Under the pieces are notes generated by a model. The model was given only the letters and a program-made list of their open reading frames with translations, was not told the DNA's origin and searched no databases. From CAMEON01 sp045645165 (GTDB lineage Bacteria > Bacillota > Clostridia > Oscillospirales > CAG-272), in the NCBI GenBank assembly GCA_045645165.1, contig JAZRIF010000161.1:1-9904 (forward strand): 9,904 nucleotides of DNA, given 5' to 3'. Position 1 is the first letter of the stretch. Each line of letters begins with the position of its first letter. Shown here piece after piece: positions 1-7,912 of the stretch. Both the position numbers and the translations under genes were made by a program.

Positions 1-391
1 CCAAGACCCGATAACCCGCACGGGCGGCGGAGCGCCGTCCGCGCGGAACTCGCCGCTTTCCCTTTGCCCAAAGTTGCTGTTTCTCTTTGAGGACAAAAGA
101 AACTTCGGGTTGCCGCCAAACAGGCGACCAACCGCGCGGTCGTCACTCTGACGACCGTGCGGCTTCATGGCAAACTGCGACTTGATTGCGCATCAGACTC
201 TTTCGCCACTCCGTGGCCGAAAGAGTCGCGCGGATAAGGGGATAGGATTCTTAAGGAAAGTACCGTGGGTACTTTCCTTAAGCGGCGCTCTTTTGTGAAG
301 TGCGAAGCACTTCTCTTTTCATCTCGACGAGGAGAGAAAAGTACATAAGCAACTCCCCGGCAAACCCCAATTTAAGGGATAGAATTATCAC
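1..391. repeat. Noncoding region packed with hairpins, downstream of recD2
   Basis: No convincing gene lies here. At least seven inverted repeats follow one another: 21-41 (9 bp stem, GAG loop), 79-103 (GTTTC/GAAAC plus TTTG/CAAA, interrupted), 110-131 (imperfect), 132-162 (14 bp stem with one G-U, CTC loop), 196-227 (15 bp with one bulge, TCC loop), 250-282 (perfect 15 bp stem, GTG loop), 297-313 (perfect 7 bp, GAA loop) and 315-341 (10 bp with one bulged A). Stem sequences differ, so this is not a tandem repeat. None is followed by a clear T-tract on the minus strand, so no ordinary intrinsic terminator for recD2 can be named. It may be a palindromic intergenic repeat or part of a structured RNA; the left edge is cut by the window. 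Confidence 0.7.
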
Positions 392-2662
392 TTACGCATT
401 TGACAGCCGGTAGACGAGGCCTGTGTAGCGCATGGACTGGCGGTTGTTATCCACCATGGTATGCACGATGTCCTCCCGTCCCACGAGGATCACCATACGG
501 CGGGCGCGGGTGACGGCGGTATAGAGGAGGTTGCGGGTGAGGAGCAGGGGCGGGGCGGCGTACATGGGCACGATGACGAAGGGGTATTCCGAGCCCTGGC
601 TCTTATGGACGGTAACCGCCCAGGCGTGCTCCAGCTCGTCCAGCATTTCTCCGTTGTAGGTGGCCTCCTTGTCGTCGAAGCGAACCACCATCTCCCGCTC
701 GGCGGTGTCGATGAACACGACGGTGCCGATGTCGCCGTTGAACACGCCGCTACCGGCGGTTTGGTCGATGCCGTCGCCGCTTTCCCATTCGATGTCGTAG
801 TTGTTCTTGGTCTGCATGACCCGATCTCCCACGCGGAAGGTGGTCTCACGGAATTTCAGCTCTCGTTTGCCCTTTTCGGGGGGATTGAGGGAGGATTGGA
901 GCAGGCGGTTGAGGTTTTCGGTGCCCGCTTCTCCCTTGCGGGAGGGGGTGATGATCTGGATACCGCCTTCGGTGGCCTTGCCGTAGGTGCGGGGCAGGCG
1001 GGTCTTGCAAAGCTCCACCACGGTGTCGGCAATCTCGCGGTCGGTGCGGCGGTAGAGGTAGAAGAAGTCGTTATTCTTGACGCCAAGATTTGGGTAGGTG
1101 CCCTCGTTGATGGCGTGGGCGTTGGTAACGATCAGGGACTCCTGCGCCTGGCGGAAGATCTCGGTGAGGCGCACCGTGGCGAAGCGTCGGCTGTCGATGA
1201 TGTCGTTGAGCACCCGTCCTGCGCCCACGCTGGGGAGCTGGTCGGCGTCACCGATGAGGATGAGCCGCGCACCGGGCTTGATGGCCTTACAGAGGGAGCA
1301 GAGGAGGCTGTTATCCACCATGGAGGCCTCGTCCACAATGATGACGGATTCCTCCAGGAGATCCTGCTCGTTGCGGCGGAAGCGGCCATGGTTCGTTCCC
1401 TCCTCGAATTCCATCTCCAGGAGGCGGTGGATGGTCTTGGCTTCGGTGGCGGTGGATTCCGACAGGCGTTTGGCCGCCCGTCCCGTGGGGGCGCAGAGGG
1501 CCACCGACATATCCATGGAACGGAAGATGTGGAGCAGGGCGTGGACGACGGTGGTCTTACCCGTACCGGGGCCGCCCGTCAGCACCATGACGCCGTGAGC
1601 CAGAGCGTCGCAGATGGCGCGCTTCTGCTCGGTGGCGTAGGTCATTCCTTGCTCCCGCTCCTCCCGCTGGATGAAGCGGTTCACGTCTCCCGCGTCTACG
1701 GCGGGGCAGAGCTTGTCCAGCAGGACGAGCTTATCGGCTATGTATTTCTCCTGCTGATCCGTGAAATAGTCGTACACGAACTCCTGACCGCCATAGCGGT
1801 GGGCAACGAGGCGTTTGCTGTCCAGCTGAGCCTCGATAGCGGCCGTGACGCGGTCGGCTTGGGTATTCAACAACCGCACGGCGGCCTCGGTGAGTTTCTC
1901 GCGGGGGAGGCAGAGGTGGCCGTTTTGGGCGGCGTTGGTGGTGAGGAGGTACTTGACGCCGCTCATGATGCGGTCTTCTCCTTGGGGATCCAGTCCCAGA
2001 GACATGGCCATCTGGTCGGCGCGCTCGAAGCCGATGCCCTCCACCTCGTCGCAGAGGCGGTAGGGGTTCTTCTTGGCCATATCCACGGCGCCCGAGCCCC
2101 ATTGCTTGTAAATACGAACAGTCATGGCCGCGCCAAAGTAGTCGCGGAAGAACATCATGGCCGAACGGATGCCTGCCTTGGCCTTGAAATCCTCAGCGAT
2201 CTCCTCGGCCTTGCGGCGGGAGATGCCCGGCACGTCGGCAAGCCACTCGGGGTGATTCTCCATGATGTCCAGAGTCTCGTCGCCAAAGGTGGAGACGATG
2301 CGCTCGGCCAAGCGGGGGCCGATGCCCTTAATGGTACGGGAGGACAGGTAGCGCAGGATGGCGGCAGAGTCGGCGGGCATATCCCGCTCGTACTGCTCCA
2401 CCTTGAACTGGCGGCCGTACTTGGGGTTATGCACCCAGTTGCCCCACAGGATGAGGGAATCCCCGTCGCTGACGTAGGGCATGACACCACAGGCGGTGAT
2501 AACGTCGTCCTCCAGCCCCACGTCCATGACGGTGTAGCCGTTGTCCTCGTTGCTGTATATGATGTGCTCCACGGTGCCCTTGAGCTGGGTCAGGCCGTCT
2601 TTGGGGCGGCTCGCTTCCTGTTCCGGGGGTTCCATAGGCGGGAACCACGGGGTGTCGTACAT
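392..2662 (-). CDS. recD2: RecD2-type ATP-dependent DNA helicase (RecD/TraA family)
   Basis: This 756-residue protein is a superfamily 1B 5'-3' DNA helicase of the RecD2 type, which acts without RecBC in DNA repair and replication-fork maintenance. The N-terminal half carries an OB-like segment (about 25-95) and helix-hairpin-helix repeats (GIGPRLAERI near 113, VPGISRRKAEEI near 144, VEGIGFERAD near 207), typical of RecD2 and absent from RecBCD RecD. The motor has Walker A GGPGTGKT at 363-370, Walker B IIVDEAS at 441-447, GDADQLPSVG at 471-480, the late motif VTVHKSQGSEYP (683-694) and YTAVTRARR (714-722). Length fits the family. The ATG at 2662 is chosen because GGAGG lies 8 bases upstream; a TATAAT-like -10 sits at 2691-2696. 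It appears to be a single-gene unit between a repeat element and a hairpin-rich noncoding region. Family assignment is firm; the precise cellular role is inferred from the family. Confidence 0.96.
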   Translation of the reverse strand: MYDTPWFPPMEPPEQEASRPKDGLTQLKGTVEHIIYSNEDNGYTVMDVGLEDDVITACGVMPYVSDGDSLILWGNWVHNPKYGRQFKVEQYERDMPADSAAILRYLSSRTIKGIGPRLAERIVSTFGDETLDIMENHPEWLADVPGISRRKAEEIAEDFKAKAGIRSAMMFFRDYFGAAMTVRIYKQWGSGAVDMAKKNPYRLCDEVEGIGFERADQMAMSLGLDPQGEDRIMSGVKYLLTTNAAQNGHLCLPREKLTEAAVRLLNTQADRVTAAIEAQLDSKRLVAHRYGGQEFVYDYFTDQQEKYIADKLVLLDKLCPAVDAGDVNRFIQREEREQGMTYATEQKRAICDALAHGVMVLTGGPGTGKTTVVHALLHIFRSMDMSVALCAPTGRAAKRLSESTATEAKTIHRLLEMEFEEGTNHGRFRRNEQDLLEESVIIVDEASMVDNSLLCSLCKAIKPGARLILIGDADQLPSVGAGRVLNDIIDSRRFATVRLTEIFRQAQESLIVTNAHAINEGTYPNLGVKNNDFFYLYRRTDREIADTVVELCKTRLPRTYGKATEGGIQIITPSRKGEAGTENLNRLLQSSLNPPEKGKRELKFRETTFRVGDRVMQTKNNYDIEWESGDGIDQTAGSGVFNGDIGTVVFIDTAEREMVVRFDDKEATYNGEMLDELEHAWAVTVHKSQGSEYPFVIVPMYAAPPLLLTRNLLYTAVTRARRMVILVGREDIVHTMVDNNRQSMRYTGLVYRLSNA

Positions 2663-2690
2663 GTGTCTGTCCTCCTTTCATTTTCAATCG

Positions 2691-2696
2691 ATTATA
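2691..2696 (-). promoter_or_regulatory. Possible -10 element of recD2
   Basis: The minus strand reads TATAAT here, 28 bases upstream of the recD2 ATG, which would leave a short leader containing the GGAGG ribosome binding site. No good -35 hexamer is found at 16-18 bp spacing; that position falls in the palindromic end of the neighbouring repeat (about 2709-2725). This is a candidate only. Confidence 0.35.
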
Positions 2697-2708
2697 AATT
2701 TGAGTTTA

Positions 2709-2920
2709 CAGGGGCTTTGCCCCTGCACCCCACCAAGAACCTTTTTGAAAAAAGGTTCTTGGAACTCCAAAAACTTTCAAAAAGGGTTATTTATCAATAT
2801 CTTTTTTGAAAGTTCTTGAAGGGTAGCGAAGCGGCGACACGGTAGTGAATGACACCACAGTGTGGTGTCAGAGCCGCGGCGTGACCGAGCCGCAGCGAGA
2901 TCCAGGGGCAAAGCCCCTGG
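2709..2920. repeat. Palindrome-rich intergenic element with inverted ends (MITE/REP-like)
   Basis: The left end, CAGGGGCTTTGCCCCTG (2709-2725), is the exact reverse complement of CAGGGGCAAAGCCCCTG at 2903-2919, so the element has 17-bp inverted ends, each also a hairpin. Between them lie three more palindromes: 2733-2762 (stem CCAAGAACCTTTTT), 2772-2814 (AACTTTCAAAAA against TTTTTTGAAAGTT) and 2850-2870 (TGACACCACA/TGTGGTGTCA, perfect about one base), the last enclosed by GCGGC/GCCGC (2831-2835 and 2873-2877). There is no open frame of interest. Flanks (TTTA on the left, GCAT on the right) show no obvious target-site duplication. It resembles nonautonomous palindromic repeats of Clostridia, but I cannot test copy number here. 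It could also act as a transcription barrier between the 2946-3290 gene and recD2. Confidence 0.65.
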
Positions 2921-2945
2921 CATACACACTGCAATTTGCAATGTT

Positions 2946-3290
2946 TTATTCCATTTCCATCGGTAGCCATACCGCCACCTCGGCGCCATAGCGTTCGGCT
3001 AAGGCGGCGTATTCGTCCTTGAGCTTCCCTGCTTCACCCACGCGGCCGTCCATTAGGTCGGCGGATACGACCAGGAAAAGGCGGCGTTTTCCGCCTCTGC
3101 AGGGGGCGCGGCGAGCTTCGCACAGCAGGATATCCAAGTCTTCCGCGTCCTTCATGTTCCGCAGAACCACCGCCGCGGTGATCTGCTTGGGGCGAAGCGC
3201 CGTTTCGAATACTCCGTGCAGAATTCCGTAAAATCCGATTACCGACAGAGCGGCAATGATCACCTGAATGATGGTTTGCTTGACGTCCAT
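2946..3290 (-). CDS. Small single-pass membrane protein, function unknown
   Basis: I do not recognise this 114-residue protein. It has one predicted membrane segment near the N-terminus (about residues 7-27) followed by a soluble, probably cytoplasmic part. That part alternates hydrophobic strands (ITAAVVLR near 37, RLFLVVSADL near 70, AEVAVWLP near 103) with charged helical stretches (KDAEDLDILLCEARR near 47, AGKLKDEYAALAERYG near 87), suggesting a small alpha/beta domain. The region RAPCRGGKRR (61-70) is strongly basic. Translation support is good: GGAGG lies 6 bases before the ATG at 3290. It follows metK with a 106-base gap holding a hairpin and a possible weak promoter, so it may be co-transcribed with metK or expressed separately. 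The coding call is fairly firm; no function is proposed. Confidence 0.75.
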   Translation of the reverse strand: MDVKQTIIQVIIAALSVIGFYGILHGVFETALRPKQITAAVVLRNMKDAEDLDILLCEARRAPCRGGKRRLFLVVSADLMDGRVGEAGKLKDEYAALAERYGAEVAVWLPMEME

Positions 3291-3319
3291 AACTGACCTC
3301 CGATACGTATTCGGTAATC

Positions 3320-3349
3320 AGTATATGGGAAAAAGCGGCGTGGGGTGAA
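3320..3349 (-). promoter_or_regulatory. Candidate weak promoter for the small membrane protein gene
   Basis: The minus strand shows TTCACC (3349-3344), an 18-base spacer and TATACT (3325-3320), matching the sigma-A consensus at 4 of 6 and 5 of 6 positions. It lies about 30 bases upstream of the ATG at 3290 and after the hairpin behind metK. Such a match can arise by chance, so confidence is low. Confidence 0.35.
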
Positions 3350-3357
3350 GGTCGCGC

Positions 3358-3385
3358 AAGGGACGGCGACCGTGCACCGTCCCTT
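3358..3385 (-). terminator. Hairpin after metK, possible terminator or mRNA end
   Basis: A perfect 9-bp stem, AAGGGACGG/CCGTCCCTT, with a 10-base loop begins 11 bases past the metK stop codon. On the minus strand it is followed by GCGCGACC rather than a T-tract, so it is not a classical intrinsic terminator. It may slow polymerase or protect the metK mRNA 3' end. Confidence 0.4.
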
Positions 3386-3396
3386 ATGAGCGTAGA

Positions 3397-4596
<1,200 letters not shown>

Positions 4597-4627
4597 ATTG
4601 GTTATCCTTTCGTTTTGTATCATGTAT

Positions 4628-4661
4628 AAAGCCCTCCGTCCGAGACAGGACAGAGGGCTTT
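4628..4661 (-). terminator. Terminator stem of the metK SAM riboswitch
   Basis: The minus strand forms a 14-bp stem, AAAGCCCTCTGTCC/GGACGGAGGGCTTT, with a six-base loop and one G-U pair, 14 bases after the aptamer and about 30 bases before the metK start. The tail is TTTATAC, poorer in T than usual. Given its place it is most likely the expression platform of the SAM riboswitch. On the plus strand the tail is TTTTCTTT, but no plus-strand gene needs it. Confidence 0.75.
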
Positions 4662-4675
4662 TCTTTGTCATATCT

Positions 4676-4761
4676 CTCATCAAACAGGTATTGGCACCTT
4701 ACCGGTATGCGGCAGGTTGTCGTGACTTCGCAGGGCCTGTCCCTCCGTCACTCTGGATAAG
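4676..4761 (-). promoter_or_regulatory. SAM-I (S-box) riboswitch aptamer upstream of metK
   Basis: Read on the minus strand, all S-box parts can be placed. P1 is CTTATC (4761-4756) with GATGAG (4681-4676). P2 holds GTGAC/GTCAC with the kink-turn bases and an inner AGGG/CCCT stem. The P2 loop CAGG can pair with CCTG just after GACAA, the SAM-I pseudoknot; common examples use CTGG with CCAG, so this is a covarying version. P3 is GCCG/CGGT, and P4 is AGGT-GCCAAT-ACCT with the conserved GGTGCCAA. The aptamer is compact, about 86 nt. Binding of SAM should favour the terminator at 4628-4661 and turn metK off. It starts only 24 bases after the stop codon of the upstream lipoprotein gene. Confidence 0.95.
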
Positions 4762-4785
4762 TATTGGATTTTTCGAAAATCGAGA

Positions 4786-6261
4786 TTACTTATGCTTCTC
4801 GTAATTCTTCAGGAGCAGAGTCAAACCGCGCTTAGCAGCCTTACCCTGAGAATCCAGGGCGCTGGCAATGGACACGTTGCCGGTCTTCAGGTTCTCAAGA
4901 ACTACGTTGGTGATGGCCCAGTCGCAATAGTAGCCAAGATCCCAGATACGGTTACGGACGATGTAGTCCACCATAGCAGCAGAGGCGGGATCCTGTGCGG
5001 CCTGAAGCTTGGTAGCGACCTCGAAGAGCTGAGGAGTCACCTTATCGTAGTTATAGGTAGCCATAGCCTCCAGAATGGTGCCGACAAACTCGGGATCAGA
5101 CTCGGTCTTACCGATCATGGCAAAGGGAGTCGCACCGTTTACGAAGGACAGGTACTCCTTCTGGTTAGCGTCATACTTCGGAATGGGCAGAATGCCGTAG
5201 GGATCGTCCATCTCGCTGAGGAAGGTCGTGATCTTGGACAGGCACATATCCACGAACATGGCGCGACCTGCGGTAAACACGTCGTACGTGGTAGCGTACA
5301 TATTGATATCCGTCACGAAGTATGCCTGCTGTTCAATGATAACCTTATAGATCTTATCGTAGATATTGGTTACCTGCTCAGCGGTGTAGGTCAGCTCGGG
5401 GGTGCCGTCCACGATGGTGACGAAGTTACCGTTCGCACCGTAGTACAAGCTGAAGGGTACGTCCATCATCCAGGAGGACAGGTTGAAGCGGTCGCTCTGG
5501 TAGTCCAGCTTACCGTCGCCATTGAGGTCAAAGGTGACGTCCTTGCCGTACTCATACATAACGTCCAGAGTCCAGCCGCCGTTATCGGTCAGCTCGTTGA
5601 GCTCGTCCACGCTCTTACCCAGCTCAGTCATCATCTTCTTGTTGAACACGAGACAGGCAGACATCAGCATGGAGCCGGGATCGATATCACCGGTGAGAAC
5701 GTAGGTCTTATCGTCGATGGTCAGATTCGCCAGGCATGCCTGATCCCACCATTCGCCGGTCAGATCCATAGCCGAAATATCCTGCAGATTGAAGCAGTAA
5801 TTGTTTTGAGCGCAAGACGCGAAGGAGGACTTATGGCCGGTGAAGACATCGTAATCATCCAGGCCGCTGGTCACCTGCAGGCGCATGGTATCGTTGACCT
5901 GATTGTACTCCTGATCGAAGTATACAAAATCCACGCCAAAGTCGGTGGAGACCACGGTATTCCGCTCATAGATCAAGTCGTCCAGCAGATCACCGGTGTA
6001 TTCTTCGATGAAGAACTGCTCCAGGGTATCGCCACGGGTCAGGAACGTGAATTCGCGGTCGAAGTTTTCTTTTTCAACGGTATCGTAGGCGTGTCTTTCC
6101 TCGGTTTCCACCTCGGTAGTGCCGGTTCCGTTGGAACTCTGGGTCTGCTTAGGATCCTCCTCAGTGGTCTGGCCACAGGAGACGGCGGTGAAGAGAACAC
6201 TCAGCGTCATAAGCAGTGCCAGAATGAGAGCAAGGTTCCGCTTAAGGGTAGTTGATTTCAT
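4786..6261 (-). CDS. Solute-binding lipoprotein, ABC-transporter type (paralog B)
   Basis: This 491-residue protein resembles extracellular solute-binding proteins of ABC importers in Bacillota. It starts with a lipoprotein signal peptide: basic residues, a hydrophobic core (about 10-25) and a lipobox ending AVSC, giving lipidated Cys29. A Ser/Thr/acidic linker (about 31-60) precedes the folded domain. GLDDYDVFTGHKSS (133-146) and WWDQACLANLT (171-181) are shared with the neighbouring paralog. Residues 245-257, DLNGDGKLDYQSD, look like an EF-hand or dockerin-type calcium loop. The ATG at 6261 is chosen for its lipoprotein start and GGAGG 10 bases upstream; a TTG frame start at 6333 falls in the -35 box and is rejected. 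It has its own consensus promoter (6305-6333). No permease or ATPase gene is nearby, so the substrate cannot be named; carbohydrate is only a guess from related families. Confidence 0.88.
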   Translation of the reverse strand: MKSTTLKRNLALILALLMTLSVLFTAVSCGQTTEEDPKQTQSSNGTGTTEVETEERHAYDTVEKENFDREFTFLTRGDTLEQFFIEEYTGDLLDDLIYERNTVVSTDFGVDFVYFDQEYNQVNDTMRLQVTSGLDDYDVFTGHKSSFASCAQNNYCFNLQDISAMDLTGEWWDQACLANLTIDDKTYVLTGDIDPGSMLMSACLVFNKKMMTELGKSVDELNELTDNGGWTLDVMYEYGKDVTFDLNGDGKLDYQSDRFNLSSWMMDVPFSLYYGANGNFVTIVDGTPELTYTAEQVTNIYDKIYKVIIEQQAYFVTDINMYATTYDVFTAGRAMFVDMCLSKITTFLSEMDDPYGILPIPKYDANQKEYLSFVNGATPFAMIGKTESDPEFVGTILEAMATYNYDKVTPQLFEVATKLQAAQDPASAAMVDYIVRNRIWDLGYYCDWAITNVVLENLKTGNVSIASALDSQGKAAKRGLTLLLKNYEKHK

Positions 6262-6304
6262 GGGAAATAAACCTCCGCAAAATGATATAAAATGAAACAT
6301 ACTC

Positions 6305-6333
6305 ATTATACAGGATACGCAAGTGATTGTCAA
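6305..6333 (-). promoter_or_regulatory. Perfect-consensus sigma-A promoter for lipoprotein paralog B
   Basis: The minus strand has TTGACA (6333-6328), exactly 17 bases, then TATAAT (6310-6305): both hexamers and the spacing match the housekeeping consensus. Transcription should start near 6298, giving a leader of about 37 bases that contains the GGAGG site at 6276-6272. The gap before it contains no obvious terminator for the upstream paralog, so read-through may add to expression. Confidence 0.93.
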
Positions 6334-6368
6334 GAGATTTTCCGTAATTTCTCACGCTTGGAGCAGGT

Positions 6369-7847
6369 TTAGTCGAACTTATCCATATTTACCAGCAGCT
6401 TCTCCAGTGCGTTTTCAGCCATTTTACGGCCGGAGCGGAGGCTGGAGGAGATCTCGGGGCGCTTGGAATTCAGGCTATCCTTGACCAGGTTGGTCACGCT
6501 CAGATCGGCAAAGTAACCCAGATCAAAGACGCGGTTACGGATGATGAGATCCACCATACGGGCAGATGCGGGATCCTGAGCAACCTGCAGCTTGGTGATA
6601 ACCTGGAACATATTGGGGGTAACGTGCTCGTAGTTGTAGGTAGCCATAGCTTCCATAATCGTGCCCACGAATTCGGGATCCGACTCGGTCTTGGCCAGCA
6701 TGACAAGGCCTGTAGAGCCGTTGACAAAGGAGGTGTACTCCTTCTGGTTCGTGTCAAACTTAGGCACAGGAAGAATACCGTAGCCGTCCTCCATCTCCGA
6801 GAGGTACTGGGAGATGAGCTTGAGGGTCAGCACCGAGAAAAGGGCGCGACCTTCGCTGAACACCTCGAACATGGTGGCGTACTGAGGCTCCTGGGTAACG
6901 TAGTAGGCGTTCTGCTCGATCATGATGCTGTAGATCTTGGCATAAATGTCGGTCACCATCTCATCGTCGTAGTCCAGCACGGGGGTACCGTCCACGGTTT
7001 TGACAAAGTTGCCATTACAGCCGTAGTAGAGGGCGTAGGGGGCGGCCATCATCCAACCGGTCAGGCAGTAGCGGTCGTCCTGATAATTGATCTTGCTATC
7101 ACCGTTGAGGTCGAAGGTGACGTCTTTGCTGTACTGATGCAGGGCATCCAGAGTCCAGTCACCGTTCTCGGCCAATTCGTTGAGGTCATCCATATTCTTA
7201 TTGAGTTCTTTCACCATATCCTTATTGACCACCATGCAGGAGGTGATACGCATGGAGGAAGAGGGATTGATGTCACCCGTCATGACGTAGGTTTTCCCCG
7301 CCACGGTCAGGTTGTTGTAGCAGGCCTGATCCCACCATGCACCCGAGAGATCCATGGAAACAATCTTATTCAGATCCTGCAGATAGTTGTTCATGGCCAG
7401 GTTGGTATAGGAGGACTTATGACCGATGAAAACATCGTAGTCATCCAAGCCGCCGTTGACCTGCTGCTTGAGGGCCTCATTGACATTGGTGTAGCCGTAG
7501 CCCTGATAGTGGAAAATAAAATCTACGCCATAGTCCTCGGAAACCACGGTATTCCGCTCGTAAATGGAGTCCGCCAACAGATCACCCGTCATCTCGGATA
7601 CGACGAAATCCTCGATACAGTCATCCCGAAGAAGAATGGTGAAATCACGGTTGAACTTTTCTTTCTCCAGCTGAGCATAGGGAGAGTCGGTCTCGGTCTC
7701 AGCTACGGTGCCGGCAGCAGATCCGTCGTTATCTTTCGAATCATCGGGATTCTCGGCAGTCTCGCCACAGGAAACCGCAACCAACAGCACGCTGATCAGC
7801 ATGAGCACCGCCAGCATCAAGGAAAGGATGCGTTTGTTGTCTTTCAT
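6369..7847 (-). CDS. Solute-binding lipoprotein, ABC-transporter type (paralog A)
   Basis: This 492-residue protein is a tandem paralog of the 4786-6261 product, alignable along its whole length with few gaps and roughly half identical in the blocks compared by eye. It has a lipoprotein signal peptide with lipobox AVSC (Cys27), an acidic/Ser/Thr linker to about 57, then shared blocks GDLLADSIYERNTVVSEDYG (88-107), GLDDYDVFIGHKSS (133-146) and WWDQACYNNLT (171-181). The calcium-loop-like segment is present at 246-258 but altered (DLNGDSKINYQDD, with Ser for Gly and Asn for Asp). The ATG at 7847 has AGAGG six bases upstream. The gap to the upstream membrane-protein gene is 65 bases with no terminator or consensus promoter that I can see, so it may be transcribed from the riboflavin unit or from a weak promoter. 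No transporter partners are present; the substrate is unknown. Confidence 0.88.
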   Translation of the reverse strand: MKDNKRILSLMLAVLMLISVLLVAVSCGETAENPDDSKDNDGSAAGTVAETETDSPYAQLEKEKFNRDFTILLRDDCIEDFVVSEMTGDLLADSIYERNTVVSEDYGVDFIFHYQGYGYTNVNEALKQQVNGGLDDYDVFIGHKSSYTNLAMNNYLQDLNKIVSMDLSGAWWDQACYNNLTVAGKTYVMTGDINPSSSMRITSCMVVNKDMVKELNKNMDDLNELAENGDWTLDALHQYSKDVTFDLNGDSKINYQDDRYCLTGWMMAAPYALYYGCNGNFVKTVDGTPVLDYDDEMVTDIYAKIYSIMIEQNAYYVTQEPQYATMFEVFSEGRALFSVLTLKLISQYLSEMEDGYGILPVPKFDTNQKEYTSFVNGSTGLVMLAKTESDPEFVGTIMEAMATYNYEHVTPNMFQVITKLQVAQDPASARMVDLIIRNRVFDLGYFADLSVTNLVKDSLNSKRPEISSSLRSGRKMAENALEKLLVNMDKFD

Positions 7848-7912
7848 AATAAACCTCTTTATATCTAAATTTTATAGGGGTTCTCACAAAGAGCGGGGCC
7901 CATTGCCTCCAC

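Noticed and set aside
1..391. CRISPR array or tandem repeat
   Set aside because: The hairpins have different sequences and no evenly spaced direct repeats.
461..2809. A 782-codon open frame on the plus strand opposite recD2
   Set aside because: It mirrors recD2 codon usage: a strong third-position G/C bias removes stops on the other strand. Its translation is a Gly/Val/His/Leu-rich string with no recognisable domain, while the minus strand has a complete helicase with a good start site.
2777..2989. A 70-codon minus-strand frame within the repeat element
   Set aside because: It is made largely of palindromic repeat sequence, overlaps the end of the 2946-3290 gene, and has no ribosome site or protein-like pattern.
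4597..4683. Longer metK with a start at 4683
   Set aside because: The added 29 codons lie across the riboswitch terminator stem and are not part of the MetK family; the start at 4596 has a ribosome site.
4762..4830. Separate promoter for the SAM riboswitch
   Set aside because: TTGACT occurs at 4819-4824 (minus strand), but no -10-like hexamer falls at proper spacing, so I do not annotate a promoter.
6262..6333. Longer lipoprotein B with a TTG start at 6333
   Set aside because: That TTG is part of the -35 hexamer, and the added residues would spoil the lipoprotein signal peptide.
4792..7868. Long plus-strand frames opposite both lipoprotein genes
   Set aside because: Same reason: antisense shadows of two paralogs that share codon bias. 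Both minus-strand genes have signal peptides and ribosome sites.
7848..7912. Consensus promoter for lipoprotein A
   Set aside because: The stretch is AT-rich with TATAAA and TAAAAT-like hexamers, but no acceptable -35 stands 16-18 bases away.
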